DNA of 7,623 bases from Aquisalimonas sp. GTDB lineage: Bacteria; Pseudomonadota; Gammaproteobacteria; Nitrococcales; Aquisalimonadaceae. Of this stretch, positions 1-6,017 are shown in pieces. The notes under the pieces are model-generated. The model saw only the letters and a program-made list of their open reading frames with translations, ran no database searches and was not told where the DNA came from. The position numbers were made by a program, and so were the translations under genes. Each line of letters begins with the position of its first letter. The first letter of the stretch is position 1. The stretch is from positions 1-7,623 of the forward strand of contig SLMR01000246.1 of assembly GCA_007133445.1 (NCBI GenBank), written 5' to 3'.

Positions 1-31
1 ACATCGGTTTCGTGTCGTTCGTGTCTGTCAT
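1..31 (-). CDS. N-terminal fragment of a divergent gene, function unknown
   Basis: On the minus strand an ATG at 31..29 opens a frame that reads M-T-D-T-N-D-T-K-P-M before running off the left edge. It is preceded by an excellent Shine-Dalgarno sequence, GGAGGAG at 44..38, about eight bases from the ATG after the core GGAGG. The Thr/Asp-rich start resembles a flexible cytosolic N-terminus, and no signal peptide is visible in these ten residues. Nothing identifies the product. It is transcribed away from the acyl-CoA ligase, so the two may share a control region. The call rests on the ribosome binding site and the open frame only, so it could be wrong. Confidence 0.5.
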   Translation of the reverse strand, partial: MTDTNDTKPM

Positions 32-37
32 GACTCT

Positions 38-44
38 CTCCTCC
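38..44 (-). promoter_or_regulatory. Ribosome binding site of the left-edge divergent gene
   Basis: GGAGGAG read on the minus strand is close to a perfect anti-16S match and is well spaced from the ATG at 31. It is the main support for calling the truncated leftward gene. Confidence 0.5.
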
Positions 45-60
45 AGGCAACACCACTGAA

Positions 61-108
61 AGCGTTGTCTCGTGGCGCGTGCTGTAATGTAATGCCAACG
101 AGAACGCT
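61..108. repeat. Imperfect inverted repeat flanking the ligase promoter
   Basis: Left arm AGCGTTgtCTCGtGG (61..75) and right arm CCAACGAGAACGCT (95..108) are complementary as AGCGTT/AACGCT, then CTCG/CGAG, then a partial TGG/CCA, with a two-base bulge. The arms contain the candidate -35 and the expected transcription start region of the ligase gene. It could be a two-half-site operator or a hairpin, or chance in a GC-rich gap. Confidence 0.3.
65..93 (+). promoter_or_regulatory. Candidate sigma70 promoter of the acyl-CoA ligase gene
   Basis: TTGTCT (65..70, 4/6 match to the -35 consensus), a 17-base spacer, and TGTAAT (88..93, 5/6 match to the -10). Transcription would begin near 100, giving a leader of roughly 90 bases before the ATG at 189. 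This stretch is also more AT-rich than the coding DNA around it. Confidence 0.4.
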
Positions 109-188
109 GTTATTAAGCTACCGCTCAATAGTTGTTTGTCAACTTCATTCGCTGTTGCGGTGAACAACGCCATGAGGAGAGAGGCAGC

Positions 189-1805
189 ATGCAGTCAACC
201 ATGATGACCGGTCCGCTGCTTGTGGATCAGATCCTTGCGCGCGCAGGCCGGGTTTTCTCCGGCGTGGATGTGGTCACCCGCAGGCCGGATCGCACCCTGC
301 ATCGGTACACGTACGGCCAGATGCGTGACAGGGCGCTGCAGCTGGCGGAGCAACTCCTGGCGGCGGGGCTGCGCAAGGGCGACCGGGTGGCCACGTTGAT
401 GTGGAATAACTACGCGCACCTGGAGGCCTATTACGGCGTACCCGCAGCCGGCGGCGTACTGCATACCCTGAACCTGCGCTTGCATCCGGACGAACTCGCA
501 TGGATCGTCGATCACGCCGAAGATCGCTTTCTGATCGTCGATGACGTGTTGCTGCCCCTGCTGGAGCAGTTCCGGGACAAAGTGGACCTGGAGCGGGTCT
601 GGGTCGTGCCGTTCAGCGGCGACGCAGTGCCAGAGGGCCATGAGGACTATGAGCAGCTGCTGGCGAATGCCCGTGGTGATCTGGTGCTGCCCGAGAAGGA
701 CGAGCAGGATGCCTGCGCCATGTGCTATACCTCCGGCACCACCGGGCGGCCCAAGGGCGTGGTTTACTCGCACCGTTCCATCTGTATCCAGGCGCTGGCG
801 GCGGCGCTGCCCGACGCCATCAACCTCTCCGCGCACGATACCGCGCTGCCGGTGGTGCCGATGTTCCACGCCAATGGCTGGACGCTGCCCTACAGCGCCG
901 CGATGGTCGGCGCGCGACAGGTCTTCCCCGGGCAGCACCTGGACACCGAGAATCTGATCGACCTCTTCGCGCGCGAGAAGGTCACGATTACCGCCGGCGT
1001 GCCCGCCATCTGGCTGGGTGTCCTGCAGGCGCTGGAGGCGGCACCGGAGCAATGGGACTTGAAGGGGATGCGCGTGCTCTCCGGCGGTTCTGCGATCCCG
1101 GAGGCGACCATCCGCGCCTTTGAGAGTCATGGGCTGCGTGTGCAGCAGGGCTGGGGGATGACCGAGACTCAGTCGCTTGCCACGCTGCTGGAACCACGTC
1201 CCGAAACCCACGCGGCAGGGGACGATGCCGTTTTCGCCAATCGCGCGAAGATGGGGATGATCTCGCCCTTCCTGGAGGCGCGTCTGATCGACGATGACGG
1301 CCGCGAGGCCCCGTGGGACGGGGAGAGTGTCGGCGAACTCCAGGTGCGGGGGCCCTGGGTGACGGCGCAGTACCACAAGGTGCCGGTGGCGGAGGACAAG
1401 TTCGCCGATGGCGGTGCCTGGCTGCGGACCGGTGACGTGGCGGCCATCGATCCACTGGGGTACATCCGGCTGGTGGACCGCACCAAGGACCTGATCAAGT
1501 CCGGCGGCGAATGGATCAGTTCGGTGGACCTGGAGAACGCCATCATGAGTCACTCGGAGGTGGCCGAGGCCGCCGTCATCGCTGTCCCCCACGAACTCTG
1601 GGGACACCGGCCGCTGGCCGCGGTGGTCACGCGTAACGGCAAGCCCATCGACAAGGAGGCCCTGAATGCCTTCCTGGCGGACCGCTTCGCCCGCTGGATG
1701 CTCCCCGATGACTACGTGTTCATCGACGAAATCCCGAAGACCTCCACGGGCAAGTTCAGCAAGAAGACGTTGCGTGAGCAGTTGATCGACGGTGACGACC
1801 ACTAG
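189..1805 (+). CDS. AMP-forming acyl-CoA synthetase, AlkK-type medium/long-chain fatty acid-CoA ligase
   Basis: A 538-residue ANL-superfamily ligase that activates a carboxylic acid with ATP to an acyl-adenylate and then to the CoA thioester, in the cytosol. Visible motifs, numbered from the chosen start: P-loop [11 protein letters not shown] (180-190), GWGMTET (321-327), TGD (414-416, ribose-binding Asp), the hinge DRTKD (430-434) followed by IKSGGEW (436-442), and the C-terminal STGK with adenylation lysine K522. All catalytic motifs are intact and the length is normal. The stretch around '[19 protein letters not shown]' and the '[18 protein letters not shown]' region closely resemble, from memory, Pseudomonas AlkK and also DmdB (methylmercaptopropionate-CoA ligase), so chain length and substrate are open. 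The ATG at 189 is preferred over an upstream TTG at 132 because AGGAGAGAGG (175-184) precedes it and family proteins start there. No partner gene follows on the same strand; it converges on the GntP permease gene. Confidence 0.93.
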   Translation: MQSTMMTGPLLVDQILARAGRVFSGVDVVTRRPDRTLHRYTYGQMRDRALQLAEQLLAAGLRKGDRVATLMWNNYAHLEAYYGVPAAGGVLHTLNLRLHPDELAWIVDHAEDRFLIVDDVLLPLLEQFRDKVDLERVWVVPFSGDAVPEGHEDYEQLLANARGDLVLPEKDEQDACAMCYTSGTTGRPKGVVYSHRSICIQALAAALPDAINLSAHDTALPVVPMFHANGWTLPYSAAMVGARQVFPGQHLDTENLIDLFAREKVTITAGVPAIWLGVLQALEAAPEQWDLKGMRVLSGGSAIPEATIRAFESHGLRVQQGWGMTETQSLATLLEPRPETHAAGDDAVFANRAKMGMISPFLEARLIDDDGREAPWDGESVGELQVRGPWVTAQYHKVPVAEDKFADGGAWLRTGDVAAIDPLGYIRLVDRTKDLIKSGGEWISSVDLENAIMSHSEVAEAAVIAVPHELWGHRPLAAVVTRNGKPIDKEALNAFLADRFARWMLPDDYVFIDEIPKTSTGKFSKKTLREQLIDGDDH

Positions 1806-1809
1806 GGAA

Positions 1810-1858
1810 ACGCCGAACGGCCAGAGGCGCGCGCGAATTCTAGCAGCGTGTTCGGTGT
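1810..1858. terminator. Possible bidirectional terminator stem between convergent genes
   Basis: ACGCCGAAC (1810..1818) can pair with GTTCGGTGT (1850..1858), giving nine pairs including one G-T. The loop is long (31 bases, GC-rich, with its own pairing potential) and there is no T-run on either side, so it is not a canonical intrinsic terminator. Its place in the only gap between the convergent ligase and permease genes is the main argument for it. Confidence 0.25.
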
Positions 1859-3312
1859 CAGAAGGTGCCGACCAGCGTGCCGGTCACAATCAGGAACACC
1901 AGTGCAATGATCGGCACGAAGACTGCCACCACTGCAACATCCAGATACGCCTGGCGGTGCGTCAGGCCACAGATCGACAGCAGTGTGATGACGGCGCCGT
2001 TGTGGGGGAGGGCATCCAGACCGCCGGTGGCCACGGCCGTGACGCGGTGGAGCAATTCGGGGGAGATTCCCGCCGCCTGCCCCATGGCCAGGTAGTTGTC
2101 CCCCAGCGTCGCCAGCGCGATGCTCATGCCGCCCGACGCGGAGCCGGTCATGCCGGCGAGCAGGTTCACGGCGATGGCCAGCGAGATGAGCGGATTGTCG
2201 CCGCCGGCGGTGGTGACCCATTCGCTGATCATCTCGAAGGCGGTCAGCGAGGCGATCACCGAACCGAACCCGACCAGGCTTGCGGTATTGAAGATCGGTA
2301 GCAGGGAAGCGTTGGCGCCGCTGTCAAGGGTGCGGGTGAGTGCGCCGAGCCGGCGCCAGTTGAGGGCGACCAGGACGGTGCTCGCAATCACCAGCGCCGA
2401 GATCACCGACCACAGCCCGCGTACCGATTCCGTGGTGGTGGCGCCGTATAGCGGCTCCGCCAGGTAGTCGGTGTCCATCGCCGGGATGATCACCGTGGTG
2501 AAGACCAGGTTCAGGGTGATGACGAGCACGATGGGCAGCACCGCCAGGGCGAGCGGTGGAAGGTCCCGGGGTGGGGCTTCCTGGGGCAGTTCCGCGAGAT
2601 CGAACCCTTCGCCGGCGGCCCGCTCGCGCAGGTGCCGTTCCACCGTCGGGTCGCTGTCGCCCGGGTGTTCCCCGTAGCCTTCCCCGGCCCGGCGCGCCTG
2701 TCGCGCCCGGTAGCCCAGCCATGCCTGACCGAGTGCGAGCATCAGCAGCCCGGTCAGAATCCCCAGACCAGGCGCGGCGAACGCCGACGTGCCGAAGTAG
2801 GGCATCGGGATGGCGTTCTGGATCGCCGGCGTGCCCGGGAGGGCCGTCATGGTGAACGTGAAGGCCCCGAGGGCGATGGTGCCCGGAATCAGGCGCTTTG
2901 GCAGATCAGCCTGGCGGAACAGGGCCGCAGCAATGGGGTAGACGGCGAAGGCCACCACGAACAGGGACACGCCGCCGTAAGTCATCACCGCGCAGGCCAG
3001 CACCACCGCCAGAATGCCCCGGGCATCGCCCAGTCGCGCCACCAGCGCTCGCGCCAGCGCCTCGGCGCTGCCCGAGTCCTCCATGAGCTTGCCGAAAATG
3101 GCGCCGAGCAGGAACAGCGGGAAGAAGCGGATGATGAAATCGCCGGCGGCACCCATGAACACCTGGGTGTAACTGGCCAGCAAGGGTGCTTCCACGGATA
3201 CCAGGGCCACCATCGCCGCGAGCGCCGGAGCGAGAATCAGCAGGCTCAGCCCGCGATAGGCCAGCGCAATCAGCAGCGCCAGGGCAACGATGATGGCGAG
3301 AATGCCGATCAC
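1858..3312 (-). CDS. GntP-family permease (gluconate / hydroxy-carboxylate type)
   Basis: A 484-residue inner-membrane protein of the GntP family, whose members import gluconate and related hydroxy-acids; some are 3-hydroxybutyrate permeases. Hydrophobic segments fill residues 1-200 and 250-484. Conserved-looking stretches are TYGGVSLFV (111-119), TALPGTPAIQNAIP (156-169), MTGSASGGMSIAL (388-400) and GGLDALPHNGAV (430-441). A charged loop spans about 202-250, making the protein somewhat longer than the roughly 440-450 residues typical of GntP. It starts with GTG at 3312, which overlaps the TGA of the patatin gene by four bases, so translation is probably coupled; GGGGA lies about nine bases upstream. 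The substrate cannot be read from sequence. A hydroxy-acid such as 3-hydroxybutyrate is my inference, from family and from the patatin neighbour. Confidence 0.87.
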   Translation of the reverse strand: MIGILAIIVALALLIALAYRGLSLLILAPALAAMVALVSVEAPLLASYTQVFMGAAGDFIIRFFPLFLLGAIFGKLMEDSGSAEALARALVARLGDARGILAVVLACAVMTYGGVSLFVVAFAVYPIAAALFRQADLPKRLIPGTIALGAFTFTMTALPGTPAIQNAIPMPYFGTSAFAAPGLGILTGLLMLALGQAWLGYRARQARRAGEGYGEHPGDSDPTVERHLRERAAGEGFDLAELPQEAPPRDLPPLALAVLPIVLVITLNLVFTTVIIPAMDTDYLAEPLYGATTTESVRGLWSVISALVIASTVLVALNWRRLGALTRTLDSGANASLLPIFNTASLVGFGSVIASLTAFEMISEWVTTAGGDNPLISLAIAVNLLAGMTGSASGGMSIALATLGDNYLAMGQAAGISPELLHRVTAVATGGLDALPHNGAVITLLSICGLTHRQAYLDVAVVAVFVPIIALVFLIVTGTLVGTF

Positions 3313-4397
3313 CGGCCGGCGTCCCCGCTGGGTGAGTCCTGGTCCCGTTCGTCGTGCATGATGGGCCGGAAGGTGTCCTGGAACAGCTGGTCCAGGTCGA
3401 AGGTGGAGCGGTTGCCCAGGGCATCAAAGTTCTCGCGTAACCAGTGATCGGCCCAGGCGCGGCCTTTTTCGCGCAGTTTCTCAAGGAACGTCCATTCCGC
3501 GTTGAGCTTGCTGGACGCACTCAGCGCCTCGACTTCCTTCTCCGCGTGGATCAGGTGCAGACGCATGGAGCGGAAGCTTTCCAGCTCCAGTCCTTCCGAC
3601 TCGATGAGCTGGTGGAGCAGGTGGATCGAGCGCAGTTCCTTCACCAGGCTGGAATTGAAGGTGATTTCGTTGAGCCGGTTGAGGATGTCGCGGGAACCGC
3701 TCGGGAGTTGCTCCCGCATCAGTGGATTGATCTGTACCACCACCAGATCGCGGCAACCCTGGTCATCCACCAGCGGATACAGCGCCGGGTTACCGGTGTA
3801 ACCGCCGTCCCAGTAGTGCTCGCCGTCAATCTCCACTGCCTCGAACATGAACGGCAGGCAGGCGGAGGCCATCACCGCGTCCAGTGACAGGCCCGGCTGC
3901 CGGAAGATGTGCGGGCGGCCGGTGCGCACGTTGGTGGCGGTGACGTAGACTTTCACCTTCCCGCAGTGGTTGACCCGATGGAAATCCACCTGACGCTCCA
4001 CCAGGTCGCGCAGGGGGTTGATGCCCATGGGATTCAGTCGCGCCGGCGGAACGAGCTGGGTGATGGTCTCGAAAAACAGGTAGCTGGGCGAGTTGTCGAG
4101 GCTGTAGTTGTTGGTCAGCCAGTCCCAGGGGCTGCGCTGGATCGGCGAGAACATGGCTGCGTCGCTGACCGCCTTCCAGAACGTGGCCAGTGCCTCCCGC
4201 GCGCCCTCACGGCCACCGCGTTCCAGCCCGTCCGCCAGCACGACGGCGTTCATGGCACCCGCGCTGGTGCCGCTGACGCCGTCGATCTCCAGTCGCTCGT
4301 CTTCCAGCAGGCGGTCGAGAACGCCCCAGGTCAGCGCCCCGTGGGAACCCCCGCCCTGCAGGGCGAGGTCGATGAGCTTGCAGTCGCGTTGGGCCAT
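3309..4397 (-). CDS. Patatin-like phospholipase / acyl hydrolase, PatD-like
   Basis: A 362-residue patatin-fold serine hydrolase. Near the N-terminus is the oxyanion-hole glycine motif QGGGSHG (14-20), then the nucleophile elbow GTSAG with Ser45, and the dyad Asp197 in WDGG (196-199). All are intact, so an active lipid or ester acyl hydrolase is expected. The region after about residue 205, including the 'RSIHLLHQLIE' helix, resembles the C-terminal extension (DUF3734-like) of bacterial PatD-type proteins. No signal peptide is seen, so it is probably cytosolic. The ATG at 4397 is preferred over GTG at 4454, which has no ribosome binding site; homologues begin just before the glycine motif. 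Its own Shine-Dalgarno is weak. It is the first gene of a pair with the GntP permease. In Legionella pneumophila patD lies in an operon with the 3-hydroxybutyrate dehydrogenase gene bdhA, which hints at hydroxybutyrate metabolism; no bdhA is in this window. Confidence 0.87.
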   Translation of the reverse strand: MAQRDCKLIDLALQGGGSHGALTWGVLDRLLEDERLEIDGVSGTSAGAMNAVVLADGLERGGREGAREALATFWKAVSDAAMFSPIQRSPWDWLTNNYSLDNSPSYLFFETITQLVPPARLNPMGINPLRDLVERQVDFHRVNHCGKVKVYVTATNVRTGRPHIFRQPGLSLDAVMASACLPFMFEAVEIDGEHYWDGGYTGNPALYPLVDDQGCRDLVVVQINPLMREQLPSGSRDILNRLNEITFNSSLVKELRSIHLLHQLIESEGLELESFRSMRLHLIHAEKEVEALSASSKLNAEWTFLEKLREKGRAWADHWLRENFDALGNRSTFDLDQLFQDTFRPIMHDERDQDSPSGDAGR

Positions 4398-4524
4398 GGA
4401 AAAGCACCGTGTTGCCGTTACGTCCGGAAAGCAACGTCCCGGGAGGCTGGGCACCCGGGTTGTCCGGAATTCCGATGTCAGGTGTTGCGGCTCGCGGTTC
4501 GCGGCCAGGGCAGAGCTGGTGGCA

Positions 4525-4553
4525 AGGATAGCGCAGTCCGGGGCGATGGTCAG
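4525..4553 (-). promoter_or_regulatory. Candidate sigma70 promoter of the patatin-permease unit
   Basis: Read on the minus strand: CTGACC (4553..4548), a 17-base spacer, TATCCT (4530..4525); each hexamer matches consensus at 4 of 6 positions. It would leave a leader of about 120 bases before the patatin ATG. The leader (4398..4518) contains CCCGGG twice and a short GTTGC/GCAAC pairing, but nothing I recognise as a riboswitch. Confidence 0.35.
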
Positions 4554-4601
4554 TGCGGCAAGCCTTGCCTGGGACCGCTCTCGACCGGTGTACCACGATT
4601 C

Positions 4602-4625
4602 GCGCCGGCTCAGAAGCGCCGGCGC
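4602..4625 (-). terminator. GC-rich hairpin straddling the stop codon of the outer-membrane protein gene
   Basis: GCGCCGGC and GCCGGCGC form a perfect 8-bp stem with an 8-base loop that contains the TGA stop (4612..4610). There is no downstream T-run on the minus strand, so it would be an atypical terminator or a 3'-end stabilising structure separating this gene from the patatin gene 212 bases further on. Confidence 0.3.
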
Positions 4626-5191
4626 AGGCCCAGAGTACTGGCGTTGTGGCCCTCACCCATGTCTCCAAGCGTCCGGTTTCCCCCGGAGCGGTGATGAAGG
4701 CGGTAGACGAGTTCCCACTGTGGGTGTCGAGGTACGGAGAAGGCCAGTTCGGGCCCAAAATAGTAGAGCAGCGTCGCGTCCCGGTCATTACGGGCCTCGC
4801 GGTCGCGCTCTTCGCCGATGCTGCGGTCGACGGCGCTGAATCCGACCGTCACCGCGGGCTTGAGCAAGGCGACACCGAATACCGGCAGGCCACGGTGGCG
4901 AATCGTCGGTCCGACCCATACTTCACCTGACCACCGCTCACCGGCGCGCACGGCGCCCCCGAGTTCCCAGCCGATGACGGTGCTCCACCCAGGCTCATAG
5001 GCATCCCGCGCGTAGGCGCCACCCAGCACATAGCTGTTCTCGTAGTCGGCTTGGAACGGAATTGCGCTATCGGAGGTTGTCTCGGTGGTGTAACGGCCGG
5101 CGAAGGCATACAGACTCTGCTCGCCGCCGGCTATGCCCGCCGGCAGCATCGCGCCTGCCAGCAGAAGCAGCGCGGCAAGGGGTCGCATCAT
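4610..5191 (-). CDS. Small outer-membrane beta-barrel protein, possibly PagL/acyloxyacyl-hydrolase-like
   Basis: About 193 residues with a typical signal peptide: MMRP, a Leu/Ala hydrophobic core (5-20), and likely cleavage around AGIAGG (18-23). The mature chain has alternating aromatic/hydrophobic strands (for example VIGWELGGAV, EVWVGPTI, VFGVALLKPAVTVGF, TLLYYFGPELAF, WELVYRLHH) and ends in Phe, the usual recognition residue for outer-membrane barrels. A His-His-Arg-Ser-Gly motif (166-170) precedes the final strand, with Glu180 eleven residues after Ser169. PagL lipid A 3-O-deacylases use a His-x-Ser plus a downstream Glu in the same part of the chain, so a lipid A deacylase or relative is possible but unproven. 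An in-frame ATG at 5242 would add 17 residues and has AGGCGG just upstream. I prefer 5191 because it gives a compact signal peptide. It could also be a barrel without enzymatic activity. Confidence 0.75.
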   Translation of the reverse strand: MMRPLAALLLLAGAMLPAGIAGGEQSLYAFAGRYTTETTSDSAIPFQADYENSYVLGGAYARDAYEPGWSTVIGWELGGAVRAGERWSGEVWVGPTIRHRGLPVFGVALLKPAVTVGFSAVDRSIGEERDREARNDRDATLLYYFGPELAFSVPRHPQWELVYRLHHRSGGNRTLGDMGEGHNASTLGLRRRF

Positions 5192-5273
5192 GGAACCCGC
5201 CCGCCCTGTTGCCAGTGAGGCAGCTGAGGGACTCTGTCGCATCGGACCGCCTGGGCTGAATCGTCATGCATCG

Positions 5274-5292
5274 CGCCGCTTCGGAAGCGGCG
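5274..5292. repeat. Perfect hairpin in the leader of the outer-membrane protein gene
   Basis: CGCCGCTT (5274..5281) pairs with AAGCGGCG (5285..5292), an 8-bp perfect stem closing a CGG loop. Neither side has a T-run. If the leftward gene is transcribed from upstream of it, the stem sits in its 5' untranslated region 30-80 bases before the start codon and could affect translation or stability. Confidence 0.35.
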
Positions 5293-5386
5293 GTGGTTGA
5301 GGCGCTGGATCGGGGGGAGGTCTGCCGGATCCGGTATGCACCTGCCAATCATGTCTAAACTTTTGACTACTGAAACCGCCGTCAGT

Positions 5387-5416
5387 TTGACAATCGGGCA
5401 TCAGGTCTCCGAGAAT
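5387..5416 (+). promoter_or_regulatory. Candidate sigma70 promoter of the TetR-MFS-methyltransferase operon
   Basis: A consensus -35, TTGACA (5387..5392), is followed at 18 bases by GAGAAT (5411..5416, 4/6 match to the -10). Transcription would begin near 5423, inside the palindrome at 5421..5432, so a bound repressor would block it directly. Confidence 0.45.
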
Positions 5417-5420
5417 TAGA

Positions 5421-5432
5421 TAGATCGTTCTA
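5421..5432. promoter_or_regulatory. Candidate TetR-family operator
   Basis: TAGATCGTTCTA is an imperfect palindrome matching its reverse complement at 10 of 12 positions, of the TAGAnnnnTCTA type seen at some TetR-family sites (NemR-like boxes). It lies at the predicted transcription start, 19 bases before the regulator's ATG, and another TAGA precedes it at 5417..5420. Autorepression of the operon is the natural inference. Confidence 0.45.
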
Positions 5433-5450
5433 CATAAATCCGGAATTGAG

Positions 5451-6017
5451 ATGCCAGCCAGAAAGCGCGACATTCTGCTCGACACCGCCGAACGGCTCTT
5501 CTACGCCGAGGGTTTCCACGCCACCGGCGTCGACCGCGTTGTTGCGGAGGCGGGTGTCGCACGGATGACGCTGTACAACCATTTCCCTTCCAAGGAAGCG
5601 TTGATCGAGGCGGTGCTCGATCGGCGGTACGCGCGCTATCTGGACGACCTCCGTGGCGCGATTGATGCTGCCGCCCCCGGTGAAGCCGTGATGGCCCTCA
5701 CCGAGGCGCACTGCCGATGGTTGGAGACGACAGCGAACCGCGGTTGCATTGTCATCAAGGCCATCGGTGAGTTCGAGCAGCACCATCCGGCCATCGCCGA
5801 GCAGGGGCGCCGACTGAAACACGAGCTGATCGCAGTGATCGGTGAAGCGCTGGCGCGCGACGGAGCCGTCGACCACACCGCCATGGCAGAGCGCCTGCTG
5901 GTGATCCTCGAGGGCGCGGATGCGCTGGTGCCGGTTCTCGGGGCCGTTACGGTGACTGGCCACCTGCGGGGGGTGCTGCCCGCTGTGCTCACCTCCGCAA
6001 CGGAGGCGCAGGCATGA
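5451..6017 (+). CDS. TetR/AcrR-family transcriptional regulator
   Basis: A 188-residue regulator. Residues 5-51 form the TetR DNA-binding domain: helix 1 ILLDTAERLFYAEGF (8-22), then the helix-turn-helix from T25 to F45, including VDRVVAEAGVARMTLYNHF (27-45), followed by SKEAL (47-51). The rest (52-188) is a helical ligand-binding/dimer domain with RGC (97-99) near the middle. A cysteine at about this place is conserved in several TetR groups and is the redox sensor in NemR; whether it matters here is unknown. GGA (5442-5444) lies six bases before the ATG. Its last four bases (ATGA) overlap the start of the MFS gene, so it probably represses its own operon through the palindrome at 5421-5432. 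The inducer is likely a substrate of the transporter or enzyme; that is inference. Confidence 0.93.
   Translation: MPARKRDILLDTAERLFYAEGFHATGVDRVVAEAGVARMTLYNHFPSKEALIEAVLDRRYARYLDDLRGAIDAAAPGEAVMALTEAHCRWLETTANRGCIVIKAIGEFEQHHPAIAEQGRRLKHELIAVIGEALARDGAVDHTAMAERLLVILEGADALVPVLGAVTVTGHLRGVLPAVLTSATEAQA

Larger units (their letters stand above)
5243..5450. other. Divergent intergenic control region
   Basis: This stretch separates the leftward outer-membrane protein gene from the rightward TetR operon. Its right third is clearly AT-richer than the genes and carries the TetR promoter and operator. Its left part has a perfect hairpin (5274..5292) and a 10-bp palindrome CCGGATCCGG (5325..5334). 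I found no convincing leftward promoter and no credible small gene here. Confidence 0.6.

Noticed and set aside
132..188. Upstream TTG start extending the ligase by 19 residues
   Set aside because: It lacks a ribosome binding site, the added residues are not ligase-like, and the ATG at 189 has a strong Shine-Dalgarno sequence.
195..1802. A 535-codon open frame on the minus strand, fully antisense to the acyl-CoA ligase
   Set aside because: Its translation is rich in His, Arg, Gly and Gln with no recognisable domain, as expected for the complement of a GC-rich gene. The plus-strand ligase has every family motif.
2632..3447. A 271-codon plus-strand open frame over the GntP gene
   Set aside because: Its composition is dominated by Arg, Gln, Glu and Gly without a domain, while the minus strand encodes an intact GntP permease.
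4411..4435. GTTGC/GCAAC pairing just before the patatin start as a riboswitch or attenuator
   Set aside because: It has only five base pairs around a long loop and no conserved riboswitch core is visible.
4398..4454. GTG at 4454 as an earlier start for the patatin
   Set aside because: No Shine-Dalgarno precedes it, and the family normally starts a few residues before the glycine-rich motif, which fits 4397.
3909..4839. Overlapping plus-strand frames opposite the patatin and outer-membrane protein genes
   Set aside because: No ribosome binding sites or domain signatures; the minus-strand frames carry the patatin catalytic motifs and a signal peptide.
5348..5360. ATCATGTCTA as a second TetR operator facing the outer-membrane protein gene
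   Set aside because: Only one half-site (TCTA) matches the motif at 5421..5432; the other half is too degenerate to support a call.
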